A stretch of 64,000 nucleotides of DNA from Bryopsis sp. KO-2023 (lineage: Eukaryota; Chlorophyta; Ulvophyceae; Bryopsidales; Bryopsidaceae), in NCBI GenBank assembly GCA_030272585.1, contig BSYQ01000008.1, positions 4,030,001-4,094,000 on the forward strand. Reading direction: 5' to 3'. The stretch's first letter is position 1. The number at the start of each line of letters is the position of its first letter. Positions 31,783 through 41,648 of the stretch are shown one piece after another. The notes under the pieces are model-generated. The model worked only from the letters and a program-made list of their open reading frames with translations. It had not been told where the DNA came from and made no database searches. The position numbers and the translations under genes were made by a program.

Positions 31783-33200
31783 AAATACAAAAGCTCTCAC
31801 TATGAAAAAAAAAGAAAGGAGATTTATTTTTTTACACATTGAGAGTGACTAGAGTGAGAGTGAATTTTGTAAAAGAAAAAGAAGAATAAAAAAAAAAGAG
31901 GGGGGGGGGGGGTAAAAATAGAGTGAATTGCTACATCACCAATTCTGATTTAAGAAAAAAGATATTATTGGATTATTGGAGGGAAAAAAATGGTTTAAAG
32001 AAAAGCTGTGAGGCAAGGTTTTTTCATGAATGCTGACTGTGGGAAGAATGGATTTTGAAGAATCAGTTGCAAGGGCAGTGGATAAATCGCCTTTCACTCT
32101 CGATGAAAAGGATTTTGACTATGTTTTGGATTTTGGGAAGGGATTGGGATCCAGGGGGGGTCCCTACCAATTGAGTTTGGTGTTGTTTTTTATGCAAAGG
32201 AAGGTATTATGGCTGGTTTTATCTGATTGTTTATTAGAACGGAAATTCGGGAATGTCTTTTTGTGAAATTTGGGATGTGGGTGGAGAAAGAGTGAATAGT
32301 ACTCAGCCTCGTTGGTTTTTCTGCCTGTACTACTGATTGGAACGGGAAAAAGAAACTAGGATCATTAGAGCGAATTCCCTTGAGTTATTTAGAAACAGTT
32401 TCTCGGGTGATAAAATGTACTTAGCAGCTTAAGAGCAAAAGAGTGAAACTTGCACGTGTTGGTTTTGCGTTTTCGAATGAATTGGAAAAGTTTGGAAGAG
32501 TTCACCGGACTGGATGAATGAAGATTAAAAAAATACCAGATCCAGTGATCGAGAGGCTGCGAAGCAGTGACTTTGAAACCAGCAACGAAGAAAAATTCAC
32601 CTGGACGACTTTCACAACTTTCTTACAAAGAACACACCAAAATTGTGAGATGAAGAAACAATATACACTTCGTTTTGGGTCTCCTAAAAAGTTGCACCGA
32701 GAATTCCACCTTTCCTCTCGTACAATGTGCAATGTGTATCAAAATCCCATTGGGGGTGCCTTTTGCAGGAGGCCTCTACGCAGCCTCCAGAGCTTTCGAG
32801 CTCGACTGGAGGTTTTTAATGTCAATTGGATTTTTGCCTCCACGGCGGAGTCGATCGGTCGCTTCCCCTCATGCAGGAAACGGACGGATTCAAAACACGA
32901 ACGCCCCTGAGGGTAGAACATATTTCTCTACAGATAGTACTGTTCTGATCGCGCTGGTGACTACTGCCAGGACTCCGATGGTCTATCCGCCTATCCGAAA
33001 ACCTTCCCCGCCAGCCTTTCAATACGTTTAAGCGGAAGAAAAACCCAAAAATTCAGGAGCAGGAAAGCGTTGCTTGGGAGCTGTCCTGAACGGGGTTTCA
33101 TAGCAAGTGCTCCAGATCCGCAAGTCTCGTATTGTGCAGATCTTGGTCTGACGTGGACTCGCAAATCAAATCAAATCATGATTGGACTCGCAAGATGGGA
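31783..33200. other. AT-rich right flank of element A, no clear gene
   Basis: Poly-A, poly-T and one long G-run (near 31900). The character is the same as 1-5130, as expected if the two were adjacent before element A inserted. A 130-codon frame from 32518 has no recognisable motifs. A hairpin-forming sequence lies at 32784-32812. No support for a gene. Confidence 0.4.
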
Positions 33201-33294
33201 ACATTGATTGGTTGATGAGCGTTTTATGTGAGCGTTAGAATGTCGATCTGGGGATCAATCAATGTCGAAGGGAAAGCCGCCTCCAGTATTTATA
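33150..33294 (+). promoter_or_regulatory. Candidate promoter of the hemopexin-repeat gene
   Basis: Contains TGACGTGG near 33150 (an ACGT-core, bZIP-type site), ATTGG at 33207 (reverse CCAAT) and TATTTATA at 33287-33294, with about 80 bp between the CCAAT and TATA elements. Transcription would start near 33320, leaving an untranslated leader of about 300 bp. A possible leader intron runs from the donor AAG/GTAGCG at 33405 to the acceptor TTTCTAG at 33626, directly before the ATG. Confidence 0.4.
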
Positions 33295-33626
33295 CTTCGC
33301 GAGGGGGGATTTTATTGTCCTCCACCTGGCGTTTTCACTCCTCACTTGTTCCTCCGTTGACCATCTTCACTGGAAGACAGCATTCCCGTCGACACACCAT
33401 CAAGGTAGCGACTACAAGCTGTGCTCTACAAAATTCGAATCATATGGCCGCCGAGTTTGTTCCGATCATTGCCTTTCCTGCCTTCCAACGAGACTAGTGG
33501 GGAGGGGTTAATGGGTGGCCAAAGTTTTTCTTGGTCGCACCCGTGACGAACAGGGAAATCGATCACCCTGATCCGTATAGTTTGCAGAAAGATCTCAGAC
33601 CAGGGCGATCACTTTCTCGTTTCTAG

Positions 33627-34298
33627 ATGAAGTTCGTGGTGCTCGCGTTGAGCGCGGCGGCGCTAGCTTTGCTGGCTGAGGGTAGACCCGCCGTGTCGGA
33701 CAATCACGTCGATGCCGGCTACCCAAAGCCGGTTGGAGGAGACCTAGGCAAGCCAGCCAACGTGGACGCCATTTTTCAGTGGTCCGACGGCAAATCATAC
33801 TTCTTCAGGGGCGACAAGTACTGGAGATACGACGACAAGACCGATAGGGTCGACCCCGGATACCCGAGGACGATCAGGACGGGTTGGGCTGGTGTGCCCG
33901 ATAACGTGGATGCTGCCATCCGATGGTGGAACGACAATGTCTACTTTTTCAAGGGCGACAAGTTCTGGAAATACAACCACAAGACCTCGAAGGTCGCCTA
34001 TGGATACCCGGGGTCGATCAAGAAGTCTTGGGGTGGTGTGCCCGATAACCTGGATGCTGTCTTCAAATGGTCCGACGGCAAAATCTACTTTTTCAAGGGT
34101 GGCAAGTTCTGGAGGTACAACCAATATGCCCAAAAGGTGGACCCTGGGTACCCAGCAACGATCAGGAAGCATTGGTCTGGTGTGCCGGAGAACCTGGATG
34201 CTGTCTTCAGAGCTTCCGACGGCAAATCATACTTCTTCAAGGGTGACCAGTACTGGAGATACAACGACAGAGCGAATGAGTTCACCGACCCTTACTGA
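33627..34298 (+). CDS. Secreted hemopexin-repeat protein
   Basis: 223 aa in one uninterrupted frame. Residues 1-19 form a signal peptide (Lys, hydrophobic core, small residues before the likely cut), so the product enters the secretory pathway. The mature part is four hemopexin repeats of about 48 residues at 45-92, 93-140, 141-188 and 189-223. Each has the pattern (N)xDAxxxxSDGKxYFFKGDxYWRY, and the first three continue into a DPGYPxxI turn. Together they form a four-bladed propeller. No cysteine occurs in the mature protein, so the disulphide that closes animal metalloprotease hemopexin domains is absent; there is no protease domain. Size and build resemble the plant PA2-type albumins, which lack a signal peptide. 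Ligand unknown (heme, polyamine or matrix binding are possibilities). It is the only clearly non-transposon gene here. Confidence 0.88.
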   Translation: MKFVVLALSAAALALLAEGRPAVSDNHVDAGYPKPVGGDLGKPANVDAIFQWSDGKSYFFRGDKYWRYDDKTDRVDPGYPRTIRTGWAGVPDNVDAAIRWWNDNVYFFKGDKFWKYNHKTSKVAYGYPGSIKKSWGGVPDNLDAVFKWSDGKIYFFKGGKFWRYNQYAQKVDPGYPATIRKHWSGVPENLDAVFRASDGKSYFFKGDQYWRYNDRANEFTDPY

Positions 34299-34770
34299 GG
34301 ACTGGCGTGCACTAGCCAATTCATCGAGCGATACTTCTTGCTCGCCCAGCACGTCGCCAGCACGACTGCGGGGGGCCAGATGATACAAAGTCGAGGCCCC
34401 AAAGGGCCGGGTGCCTTTGTAGGGATCACGAGGTTGTTGAGGGAGAATAAGAGAGTTAGGTTTGTGGTTTAGGGACGGTACTTATAGGGTCTGTCCGGGG
34501 CGAGATCGAGGGATCTCGTCCCCGTCCCAGTCGATCAAACTGAGTCAACTGGGATGGACAAGATCTCGTCCTACCAAATGGTACGGAAGTAATCCAGTCA
34601 CGGACAACCACTACGAACATAAAATGTTCGTATCAACTACTCCCTCCCCCCACGAGTTCACGCCCTCGTGAATGTGGGGGGTTAGACCAAAACCTTCCCT
34701 GTGTTTTCTTAAAGGAATATCACTGAACAATAATATAGTCCAAAACTTGTCCCTCGTTCAATATTCACTT
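34299..34770. other. 3' flank of the hemopexin gene up to copy 3
   Basis: Probably includes the 3' untranslated region; AATAAG near 34447 is a possible weak poly(A) signal. TACTTATAGGG near 34478 resembles the TATA region of the element A LTR, but no further match is evident. The last bases before copy 3 are CACTT. Confidence 0.35.
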
Positions 34771-35190
34771 TGATAGTGAAGCTTGTGGGTGACGCAATAG
34801 TGGTCGGCTGTGTTGGTTGGATTCGTGATAACTTGCTGGCTAACGCAAGTATACTTGTGGGGTTTGTTGCTTTAGACAACTCTCTAGCTAGCGCGGTTGT
34901 GAACGCTACTAGAGCACTTGGTTGGATAAGTGATTGCGTCAGGCAAACACTTAGACACACACACACAAACACACACACAAGCGGGAACACACCAATCCCA
35001 CGAATCCCGAGTTCTTACAAAGTAAAGAAGAATGTCAAAACAACGAGTGGGCCTCTTAAGTACCCCTAAGTGTAGTACGCTGACGCATGCCCCAAACTCT
35101 GGGTCTAATCTGTCTTACTCGTGAACCCACATGCGTCAGCCACCCTCGGCTCTATCCCAAACTACCTCGTATAGCGCTAAAAGACTAACA
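34771..35190 (-). repeat. 3' LTR of copy 3
   Basis: 420 bp; GGTTGGATAAG subtype with AAGTAAAGAAGAATG. Differs from its partner by a single base at CTTGGTTGG versus CTTAGTTGG, one base near GTACCCCTAAG, and the CA-repeat length. Confidence 0.92.
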
Positions 35191-35208
35191 TACGCCCCCC
35201 CCGCAAAA
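35191..35208 (-). promoter_or_regulatory. Polypurine tract, copy 3
   Basis: G8 run and CGTA on the minus strand, abutting the LTR as in copies 2 and 4. Confidence 0.45.
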
Positions 35209-35385
35209 AGTGGGCGCCCACGCACACCAAAACACAAAGAAAAACAAAAACACAAAAACACAAACACAAAACTCACCCACTCCCATACCCACACCCAACT
35301 GTCTTGGACCTGTCTCTGGCTCTGACGTCTCTGACAGCTGCTGCACGCACACACTTGGTCGACGATAACTCCTTTTCCCTCCTCC

Positions 35386-37200
35386 TTAACGCTGTTCCGG
35401 CGCTTGCGCTTGCTGAATAGCACGCTGCTCCTGCGCATGCGCTTGCTGCACTGCACGATACCGGACACAGGGATCAAATGCGGCAGCCACCCTCTTGGAC
35501 TTAAGGAATGGCAGATCCCTTGTGATGCCGGACACCTTGAGCTGCCGCTTCACACACATGTTGCAGTGTGGCAACTTCTCGTGCTCAGCCGGGAACGGAG
35601 GGATTTCTTCGAACGTCGAGCGTGTCAGCTTCAACATATGGGCAGGTAGAGAGAATGGGGAGACGGTGGCGATGGACTTGTTGTCCACTTCCGCGACTTT
35701 TTGGACCGCCGTGACGATGCGCCCCAGCATCGAGTATGCCAACCAGTGAGCATCACACACGAGGTGATACCCACAAGGAAGGACGGAATACTTCTTCTGC
35801 GTCAGCCGCTGAGCACTTGCTTGCATTGGGCTTCTCCCGCACCAAATGCACATGGGCAACTCGTGAAAGTGTCGGTTGCCGCGGTAATTTTGCAAGGCTC
35901 GGTCCCTGGGGTTAGTATATTGGACCTTCGGCCATTTCTCCGACGCAGTGATGGGGTTGCAAGCCTCCTCGATATCCTCCCGTGACAGGTTCACTTCGCT
36001 GGGTGCAGCATCCACTTTGTCCTGAGCAGCCGCCCTTAATCTCCTGAGCTTAACCTTTTCTCGGAAAGCCCGAAGTGCTGCTTCTGTTGGAGCTAACTCC
36101 AACGGTGGATGGACCGCACGCTGAACCTCTGTCACCTGGCTTGGCCCTTCATCATTCCTTATTTCCCCGTCCTCCAGTTCAGAACTAGGACCTTCGAGCC
36201 TAGGAGGTGGACTGCCGAAGTCAATTTCTTCGTTAAAATCCAAGTCCAAAAGTTCCTCCTCTCTCATGTCGAATAAGTCCTCCCCCGGTGCTATTGCGGT
36301 AGCCTCATCTCCGGGAGTCTGAACTGTTGGTGCTGGTTGTGAGGGTGCTGGAGTCTTTAATGCGGCAGCCTTTAACTTGAGTAACAAGTTGGCTCTTGCT
36401 GCATCTCCAGGCATACGATCCCTCGGTGGCTCACCACCTTCATCGTCACCGTCCTCTCGCCTTCTCTTTCCGTGTGGATCTTCATCCCTACACGGCGAGC
36501 TTGGGCGTTTGTTTTTCCCTTTCCCCTTGCCCTTGCTTGAGCCTCCCGCATCATCGTCCTTGGACGGTTCCAGATCAAGTGTTGCGTTTGACAACAGAAC
36601 TTGGACTTGGCGATCCAGTTCTTCGCGTACCCGTGGTGCTGGTACCGCCGGGTTCAAACGCAGCATCTTGTCCGTTGTTTCGCTCTGCACTTGAAGTTTT
36701 TCAGAGCCGTCTCTGAGGGACTCTCCCAGCAAATCGATCTGCAGCTCTTGTTCTGCCAATTCCTTCTTAAGGTTGTTGGCTGCTGCACTCCACGCGGTTG
36801 CTACAGCTCGCTGCAGCGTTTCCTCTACCGCGGTAAATCGATCCACCATTCCCCCGAGAGCTTGTTTACGGAGGTCATTCTCACGATGGTTAGCCATCAT
36901 GTGAGATTGGAACCTTTGCTTTTTCAGCTTCATGGCTTCCAATTTTTCTTCCAAGACCTTGGTCTTGTCCTCCGCTTCTTTCTTTTCCGCCTCCGCCTTT
37001 TCCTTGGCTTTCTCCGCTGCCTCCTTCGCAGCCTCAGCTGCTTTCGTCCGGTCACTCAACTCTGAGAGCTGCCGGGTTAAGGCCTCATTGTTCTGCAGCA
37101 CCTCCTCTGCGGTCGACGTAAAGTGCTGCAGCTCCTCTTCTTTTTGAGCTACCTCCGCTTCCAACCTCGCAATAATTGCGGCGGGTGTATCGGCAGCCAT
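35386..37200 (-). CDS. Third ORF of family C, copy 3
   Basis: 604 aa from the ATG at 37200, intact, with all eight zinc-ligand positions. It has GGMVDRF where copies 1 and 2 have GGIVDRF, and a final QAPEQR where copies 2 and 4 end QAQEQR. It uses ATA rather than ATC for the isoleucine of EIRND, a silent change shared with copy 4. The open frame thus survives in a copy whose LTRs have already begun to diverge. Confidence 0.85.
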   Translation of the reverse strand: MAADTPAAIIARLEAEVAQKEEELQHFTSTAEEVLQNNEALTRQLSELSDRTKAAEAAKEAAEKAKEKAEAEKKEAEDKTKVLEEKLEAMKLKKQRFQSHMMANHRENDLRKQALGGMVDRFTAVEETLQRAVATAWSAAANNLKKELAEQELQIDLLGESLRDGSEKLQVQSETTDKMLRLNPAVPAPRVREELDRQVQVLLSNATLDLEPSKDDDAGGSSKGKGKGKNKRPSSPCRDEDPHGKRRREDGDDEGGEPPRDRMPGDAARANLLLKLKAAALKTPAPSQPAPTVQTPGDEATAIAPGEDLFDMREEELLDLDFNEEIDFGSPPPRLEGPSSELEDGEIRNDEGPSQVTEVQRAVHPPLELAPTEAALRAFREKVKLRRLRAAAQDKVDAAPSEVNLSREDIEEACNPITASEKWPKVQYTNPRDRALQNYRGNRHFHELPMCIWCGRSPMQASAQRLTQKKYSVLPCGYHLVCDAHWLAYSMLGRIVTAVQKVAEVDNKSIATVSPFSLPAHMLKLTRSTFEEIPPFPAEHEKLPHCNMCVKRQLKVSGITRDLPFLKSKRVAAAFDPCVRYRAVQQAHAQEQRAIQQAQAPEQR

Positions 37201-37315
37201 TATGTTTGTCGGAAAGAAAGATATAAACAACGGTTTGTGCGTCTTTAGACTCTTTTTCACTCAGGAGCTCGCTCCGTTTACACAAACACTAGGGCAAAAT
37301 GGTTCGAGGACTGCG

Positions 37316-37322
37316 CTTATAA
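37316..37322 (-). promoter_or_regulatory. TATA-like site before the third ORF, copy 3
   Basis: TTATAAG on the minus strand at the same distance from the ATG as in the other copies. Confidence 0.35.
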
Positions 37323-37650
37323 GGCTGGGTGACTCGTACACTTTCCTCGTTGGGTTATTGGGGTGAGACACCAACGTTTTGCTCGGTTGGAGTCTCGTCA
37401 AGACCACCTCAACACGTCACTTGATAGGGGTTTTCTCGGAACAACCACACTATCTCGAATGTGACATCGTTTGCCCGGTTTCTAAAGTACTACTGAAGCT
37501 ACACTTACTGCGCCAGCCAAATAACTTAGGCACCTAACGCATTAAAGATAAAGAGTTGGTTTGGAAGTCGACAGAGTTTTTCTAAGGTATCCTTTTTCGC
37601 GCCCCCTTGCTATAAGGAGTTCCACCTTAGCCATCAAACACTCTGCTTCC

Positions 37651-40600
37651 CTATTCTCTTCCTTTCTGCAACTCTTTTCTTTCTTTCTCTTTAAATGCGC
37701 GAAGTATATCTGGTGCGTTAACCAGATTAGCTTCAGGTTCCCAAGTAGCGTCAAGTAGATCGTATCCTTTCCACAGCACTAGGTATTCACGATTGCGTTT
37801 ACCTCTAGCCCTTAGGATATTTTCGACCTCATACTCTACTTCGCTACCAATCAACTCTCCTTCTGGAGGTTGTATCTGCCTGCTGTTATCACTCGAGGCG
37901 TGATAACGCTTGAACTTAGAAACATGAAACACTGGGTGAATGAGCCATGTTTCCGGAAGTTGAACTCTGTAAGCCACCTTTGATATTTTCTCCACAATTT
38001 CAAAGGGACCCACAAATCGACGGCGCAGTTTGGGACTCACTTTGTTCAAAGCAGCCAACGGAATAAAACGGCTTTTTATCAGGACTTTATCCCCTTTCTC
38101 AAAAGCAATATCTTTCCTCTTCTTGTTTGCACTCACACACATTCTGTGTTGTGCTCTAGAGTAATATGCTTTTGCGGTATCTAAGTCCTGTGCCATCCGT
38201 GCTACCATAGTCTTAACTGCTTCCACCTGAAATTGCGTTGCCGTCCCACCAATGTTTGGTGTTTCTGGATGGTACCCATACATCAAGTATGCAGGTGCGA
38301 ACCCCGTACTCGCATTCACTGCATTGTTTGCTGCAAACTCTGCTGTAGGTAAATACTCAACCCACTTATGGGGATACCTCTCAGCATATGGCCTCAGGAA
38401 ATTTTCCAGAGTACGTATGGTAACCTCACTCTGCCCATCCGTTTGAGGGTGGTAAGCTGTACTCATACGAATCTCTGTACCCAGAGCTTTAAAAAGCGTC
38501 TGCCAGAACTTGCTGGTAAAGCGAGGGTCTCTATCAGACACAATCACTTTAGGTAGGCCATGGTTGCGGTAAACATGTTCGATAAAAAGTTGGGCGTATC
38601 CTGCAGCGGTAATCTCTTTAGTACATGGGGCGAAATGCACAAACTTGGTAAGTCTATCGACAAAGACAGCTACAGCACTAAACCCATTGGATGCTGGTAG
38701 ATCTGTCACCAAGTCAGTGGTAATCTGCTCCCACTTCCGCTCAGGTATTGGCAGGGGTTGAAGTAAGCCCATAGGCTTCTGTGTGTCAGCCTTTATTTGT
38801 TGGCACACAGGGCATTCGCGCACAAATGCCTTCAACTCATTCATCCACCCCTTCCACCAATATCGCCGCGCGAGGATTTCTCCTGTTCGCGCTGGTCCTG
38901 TATGGCCTGCTGAAGGTGTCTCATGGCACTCCTTCATGATCTTATTGCGCTGGCCTTTAGGAACCACCACTTTCTCGACTAATCCTCTCTTTGGGACCGT
39001 CCAGAGTATTCCCTCTCTGAGGAAATATCCCTCAACTTCCTCGCCACTCTCAAGCTTCCGCAATATCTTCACCAAGGAGTTATCAGCTTGGAGGGCTTGT
39101 TTCCACTCGTCTTGGCTTGCTTGATGCACGTGCCAAGTGGAAATGTTCATCGCAGTTTCCACGGGCTTAGGAACACTGCGGGAGAGAGCATCTGCTAACA
39201 CATTAGCCTTGCCTTTGATATAGGAGATCTTGGGGTTGATCGAAGTCAGGTACCCCGCCTCAAGCCATCTTGCTTGGGTTCTAGAAAGGTTCCTCTGCGA
39301 CAGAATATGCGTCAGAGGTTGGTGGTCAGTGAACACTGTTACTCCACCCGCACAACCTTCTAGATAATGTCTCCACTGCACCATCGCATAACATATTGCA
39401 CACAACTCTTTGTCGTATGGTGCATAGTTAAGCTCGGCAGGCTTGAATCTACGTGAGAGGTAAGCTATTGGCTGTAGCCCCTCTCCGTGATCCTGTGTTA
39501 ACACGGCACCGATGGCCTCATTCGACGCATCAGTGATCACAGTGTAAGGCAGTGACGCATCTGGAAAAATAAGGACGGGAGCTTGACTTAAACGCTTTTT
39601 CAGTTCATTGAATGCGCCACGCTCAACCTGTCCCCATCTCCAGGGATGGTCTTTTTTCACTAAGTCATGGAGTGGTCCAGCAACATGTGCAAACTGGGGA
39701 ATGAATTTCCTGTAGTATGAAACCATTCCAAGGAAACTACGTACATCGCTAACACTCTGTAGTTCCTTCCACTCCTTCACTGCCTTCACTTTTTGTTCCT
39801 GTGGTTTTAACCCACTTCCGCTAATGCGGTAACCAAGATAGTCTACTGTTGCGACAGCCAGCTCACTTTTACTTGCCTTAGCAAAAAGCTGATATTCTGC
39901 TAGTCGCGACAGGACTTTCTCTAAGTGTTCGGCATGCTGTTCCATGTTTTCAGAGAAGATGAGTATGTCATCGATAAAGACAACAACAAAATCATCTAAA
40001 AACTCTGCGAGTAGGTCTTGCACTAGAGTTTGGAATTGCGCTGGGCAATTGGTTAGCCCAAAAGGCGCTACCAAAAACTCAAAGTGACCGTATCTCGTGC
40101 GGAACGCTGTTTTATCTGTATCAGATGGCCTTACTGGAAATTGCCAATAGCCTGATCGCAGATCTAACTTCGAGAACACTTTGGCTTTGAACACTCTATC
40201 CATCAATTCTTCTGGCAGGGGTAAAGGATACCGGTTTTTCACCGTCACCTTATTGATCCACCTGTAATCCACACACATCCTTAAGCCTCCATCCTTTTTC
40301 GGTACAAACAGAATTGGCGCGCCCCAAGGGGACTCGGATGGTTTGATTTTCTTCTGTTCCAGAAGGTAGTCCACTTGTGCTTTCACTTCATCCAGCTCTG
40401 CTGGTGAAAGCTTGTATATTGGACGATGGATAGGTGTTGGATCCTCCAGGTCTATCTTAAATTCATGACCTTTTCTCTTCGGAGGGATCCCTGGGGGTAA
40501 ATCACGAGGGAACACACCACGGTGTGTTTCTACCACCTTTTTAATTTCGGCAGGGGTGTCTGAACGAATAAGTTTGCCAATCTCATCCTCAGTGTTGAAT

Positions 40601-41391
40601 GGCTGTGTTCGCTCTATTGCGTCAGGCAATTCATGTTGGCCTAAAGCTTTCTCTTCAGACTCTTGCACTACAACCATGAATGCTGTCTCTGTTTTGAGAT
40701 GACGCATCATTCGTTTAGCTGAACACTCAGTCACTGGCACTTCTTGCAGTATCGACTGTACTTTTCGTTCAGGTTCAATACTCTCTTGGGTTGGATGACG
40801 CAACGGGAGATGAAACACTTGGCTGTTTTTGCAAACTGAAATCTCATTCTGCTGAAAGTCTATGCGGGGGTTTTCTTTCTGCAACCAAGGCATGCCCAAT
40901 ATTAGGTCATAACCAAGGTCTGGGAACAGATCCGCTTTCATTTTGCACTTCAGCCCTCCTATCTTTACTCGGAGGTTGTTACAGCTGCCAGCCAGTTCCT
41001 TAATATCTCCGTTTGCCAACATTGCTCTCTTTGAGCTTGGTGTAATCGACAACCCGAGATCACGCGCTACCTTATCATTGATATAGTTTGCGGTACTTCC
41101 ACAATCAATGAATGCATAAAGGTCCGTGGTCTTGATCCGTGCTTTTACTTCGTACCCTCTCACAGGCACTTCTTGAATTTTTAACAGAGGGCATGTGTCA
41201 CCCTTGGTTGACGAAGTTGATCGAACTTCTGACACATTAACTCGCTCTGTGGTAGACCGCTGGGTTGTTTCTGACCCACTATCGTCTACGTCTGCAGGCA
41301 GGGACTCCTGTAGACTACTCTGCGACTCCAATGAGCCCACAGATTCACTAACAGAGGGAAGAGATGCAGATGACGCATGAGGCGCGTCCAT
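37651..41391 (-). CDS. pol: Family C Pol polyprotein, copy 3
   Basis: 1,246 aa from the first ATG, intact, with every catalytic motif listed for copy 1. Copy-specific residues: DLLAEFLDD just before the RT active site, GSGLKPQEQ after it, STWHVHQ in the linker before integrase, and NGFSAVAV in the integrase core between the zinc finger and the second aspartate. The upstream -1 frame is open to the gag stop. Confidence 0.93.
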   Translation of the reverse strand: MDAPHASSASLPSVSESVGSLESQSSLQESLPADVDDSGSETTQRSTTERVNVSEVRSTSSTKGDTCPLLKIQEVPVRGYEVKARIKTTDLYAFIDCGSTANYINDKVARDLGLSITPSSKRAMLANGDIKELAGSCNNLRVKIGGLKCKMKADLFPDLGYDLILGMPWLQKENPRIDFQQNEISVCKNSQVFHLPLRHPTQESIEPERKVQSILQEVPVTECSAKRMMRHLKTETAFMVVVQESEEKALGQHELPDAIERTQPFNTEDEIGKLIRSDTPAEIKKVVETHRGVFPRDLPPGIPPKRKGHEFKIDLEDPTPIHRPIYKLSPAELDEVKAQVDYLLEQKKIKPSESPWGAPILFVPKKDGGLRMCVDYRWINKVTVKNRYPLPLPEELMDRVFKAKVFSKLDLRSGYWQFPVRPSDTDKTAFRTRYGHFEFLVAPFGLTNCPAQFQTLVQDLLAEFLDDFVVVFIDDILIFSENMEQHAEHLEKVLSRLAEYQLFAKASKSELAVATVDYLGYRISGSGLKPQEQKVKAVKEWKELQSVSDVRSFLGMVSYYRKFIPQFAHVAGPLHDLVKKDHPWRWGQVERGAFNELKKRLSQAPVLIFPDASLPYTVITDASNEAIGAVLTQDHGEGLQPIAYLSRRFKPAELNYAPYDKELCAICYAMVQWRHYLEGCAGGVTVFTDHQPLTHILSQRNLSRTQARWLEAGYLTSINPKISYIKGKANVLADALSRSVPKPVETAMNISTWHVHQASQDEWKQALQADNSLVKILRKLESGEEVEGYFLREGILWTVPKRGLVEKVVVPKGQRNKIMKECHETPSAGHTGPARTGEILARRYWWKGWMNELKAFVRECPVCQQIKADTQKPMGLLQPLPIPERKWEQITTDLVTDLPASNGFSAVAVFVDRLTKFVHFAPCTKEITAAGYAQLFIEHVYRNHGLPKVIVSDRDPRFTSKFWQTLFKALGTEIRMSTAYHPQTDGQSEVTIRTLENFLRPYAERYPHKWVEYLPTAEFAANNAVNASTGFAPAYLMYGYHPETPNIGGTATQFQVEAVKTMVARMAQDLDTAKAYYSRAQHRMCVSANKKRKDIAFEKGDKVLIKSRFIPLAALNKVSPKLRRRFVGPFEIVEKISKVAYRVQLPETWLIHPVFHVSKFKRYHASSDNSRQIQPPEGELIGSEVEYEVENILRARGKRNREYLVLWKGYDLLDATWEPEANLVNAPDILRAFKEKERKELQKGRE

Positions 41392-41648
41392 CTCATCCGG
41401 TGTGCTTTCCTTCTGTTCATTTTTCCAATCGCAGTTGTCATGTGCCGATTGGGTAGATGTGGAGAGTGTCTCTGTTCTCTCTTCACGCGGTGTACTAGTC
41501 CGCTCCTCAGGTTTTCCGCTGTGAGTACTTTTAACCTTTTTCGAGGCACCTACTTTTGATCTATGCTTCCTACGCCGCCTACGAACTCTATTTCGCTTAC
41601 GACGTTTGCGTCGGCCAGGCTCAGACGAAGCAGTTTCCTGCCTGGCGG

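Noticed and set aside
32784..32812. Hairpin followed by a T-run as a terminator
   Set aside because: Intrinsic terminators of this type are bacterial; no adjacent gene needs it here.
32518..32910. 130-aa frame in the right flank of element A
   Set aside because: No motifs, no promoter, and overlapping frames of similar length on both strands.
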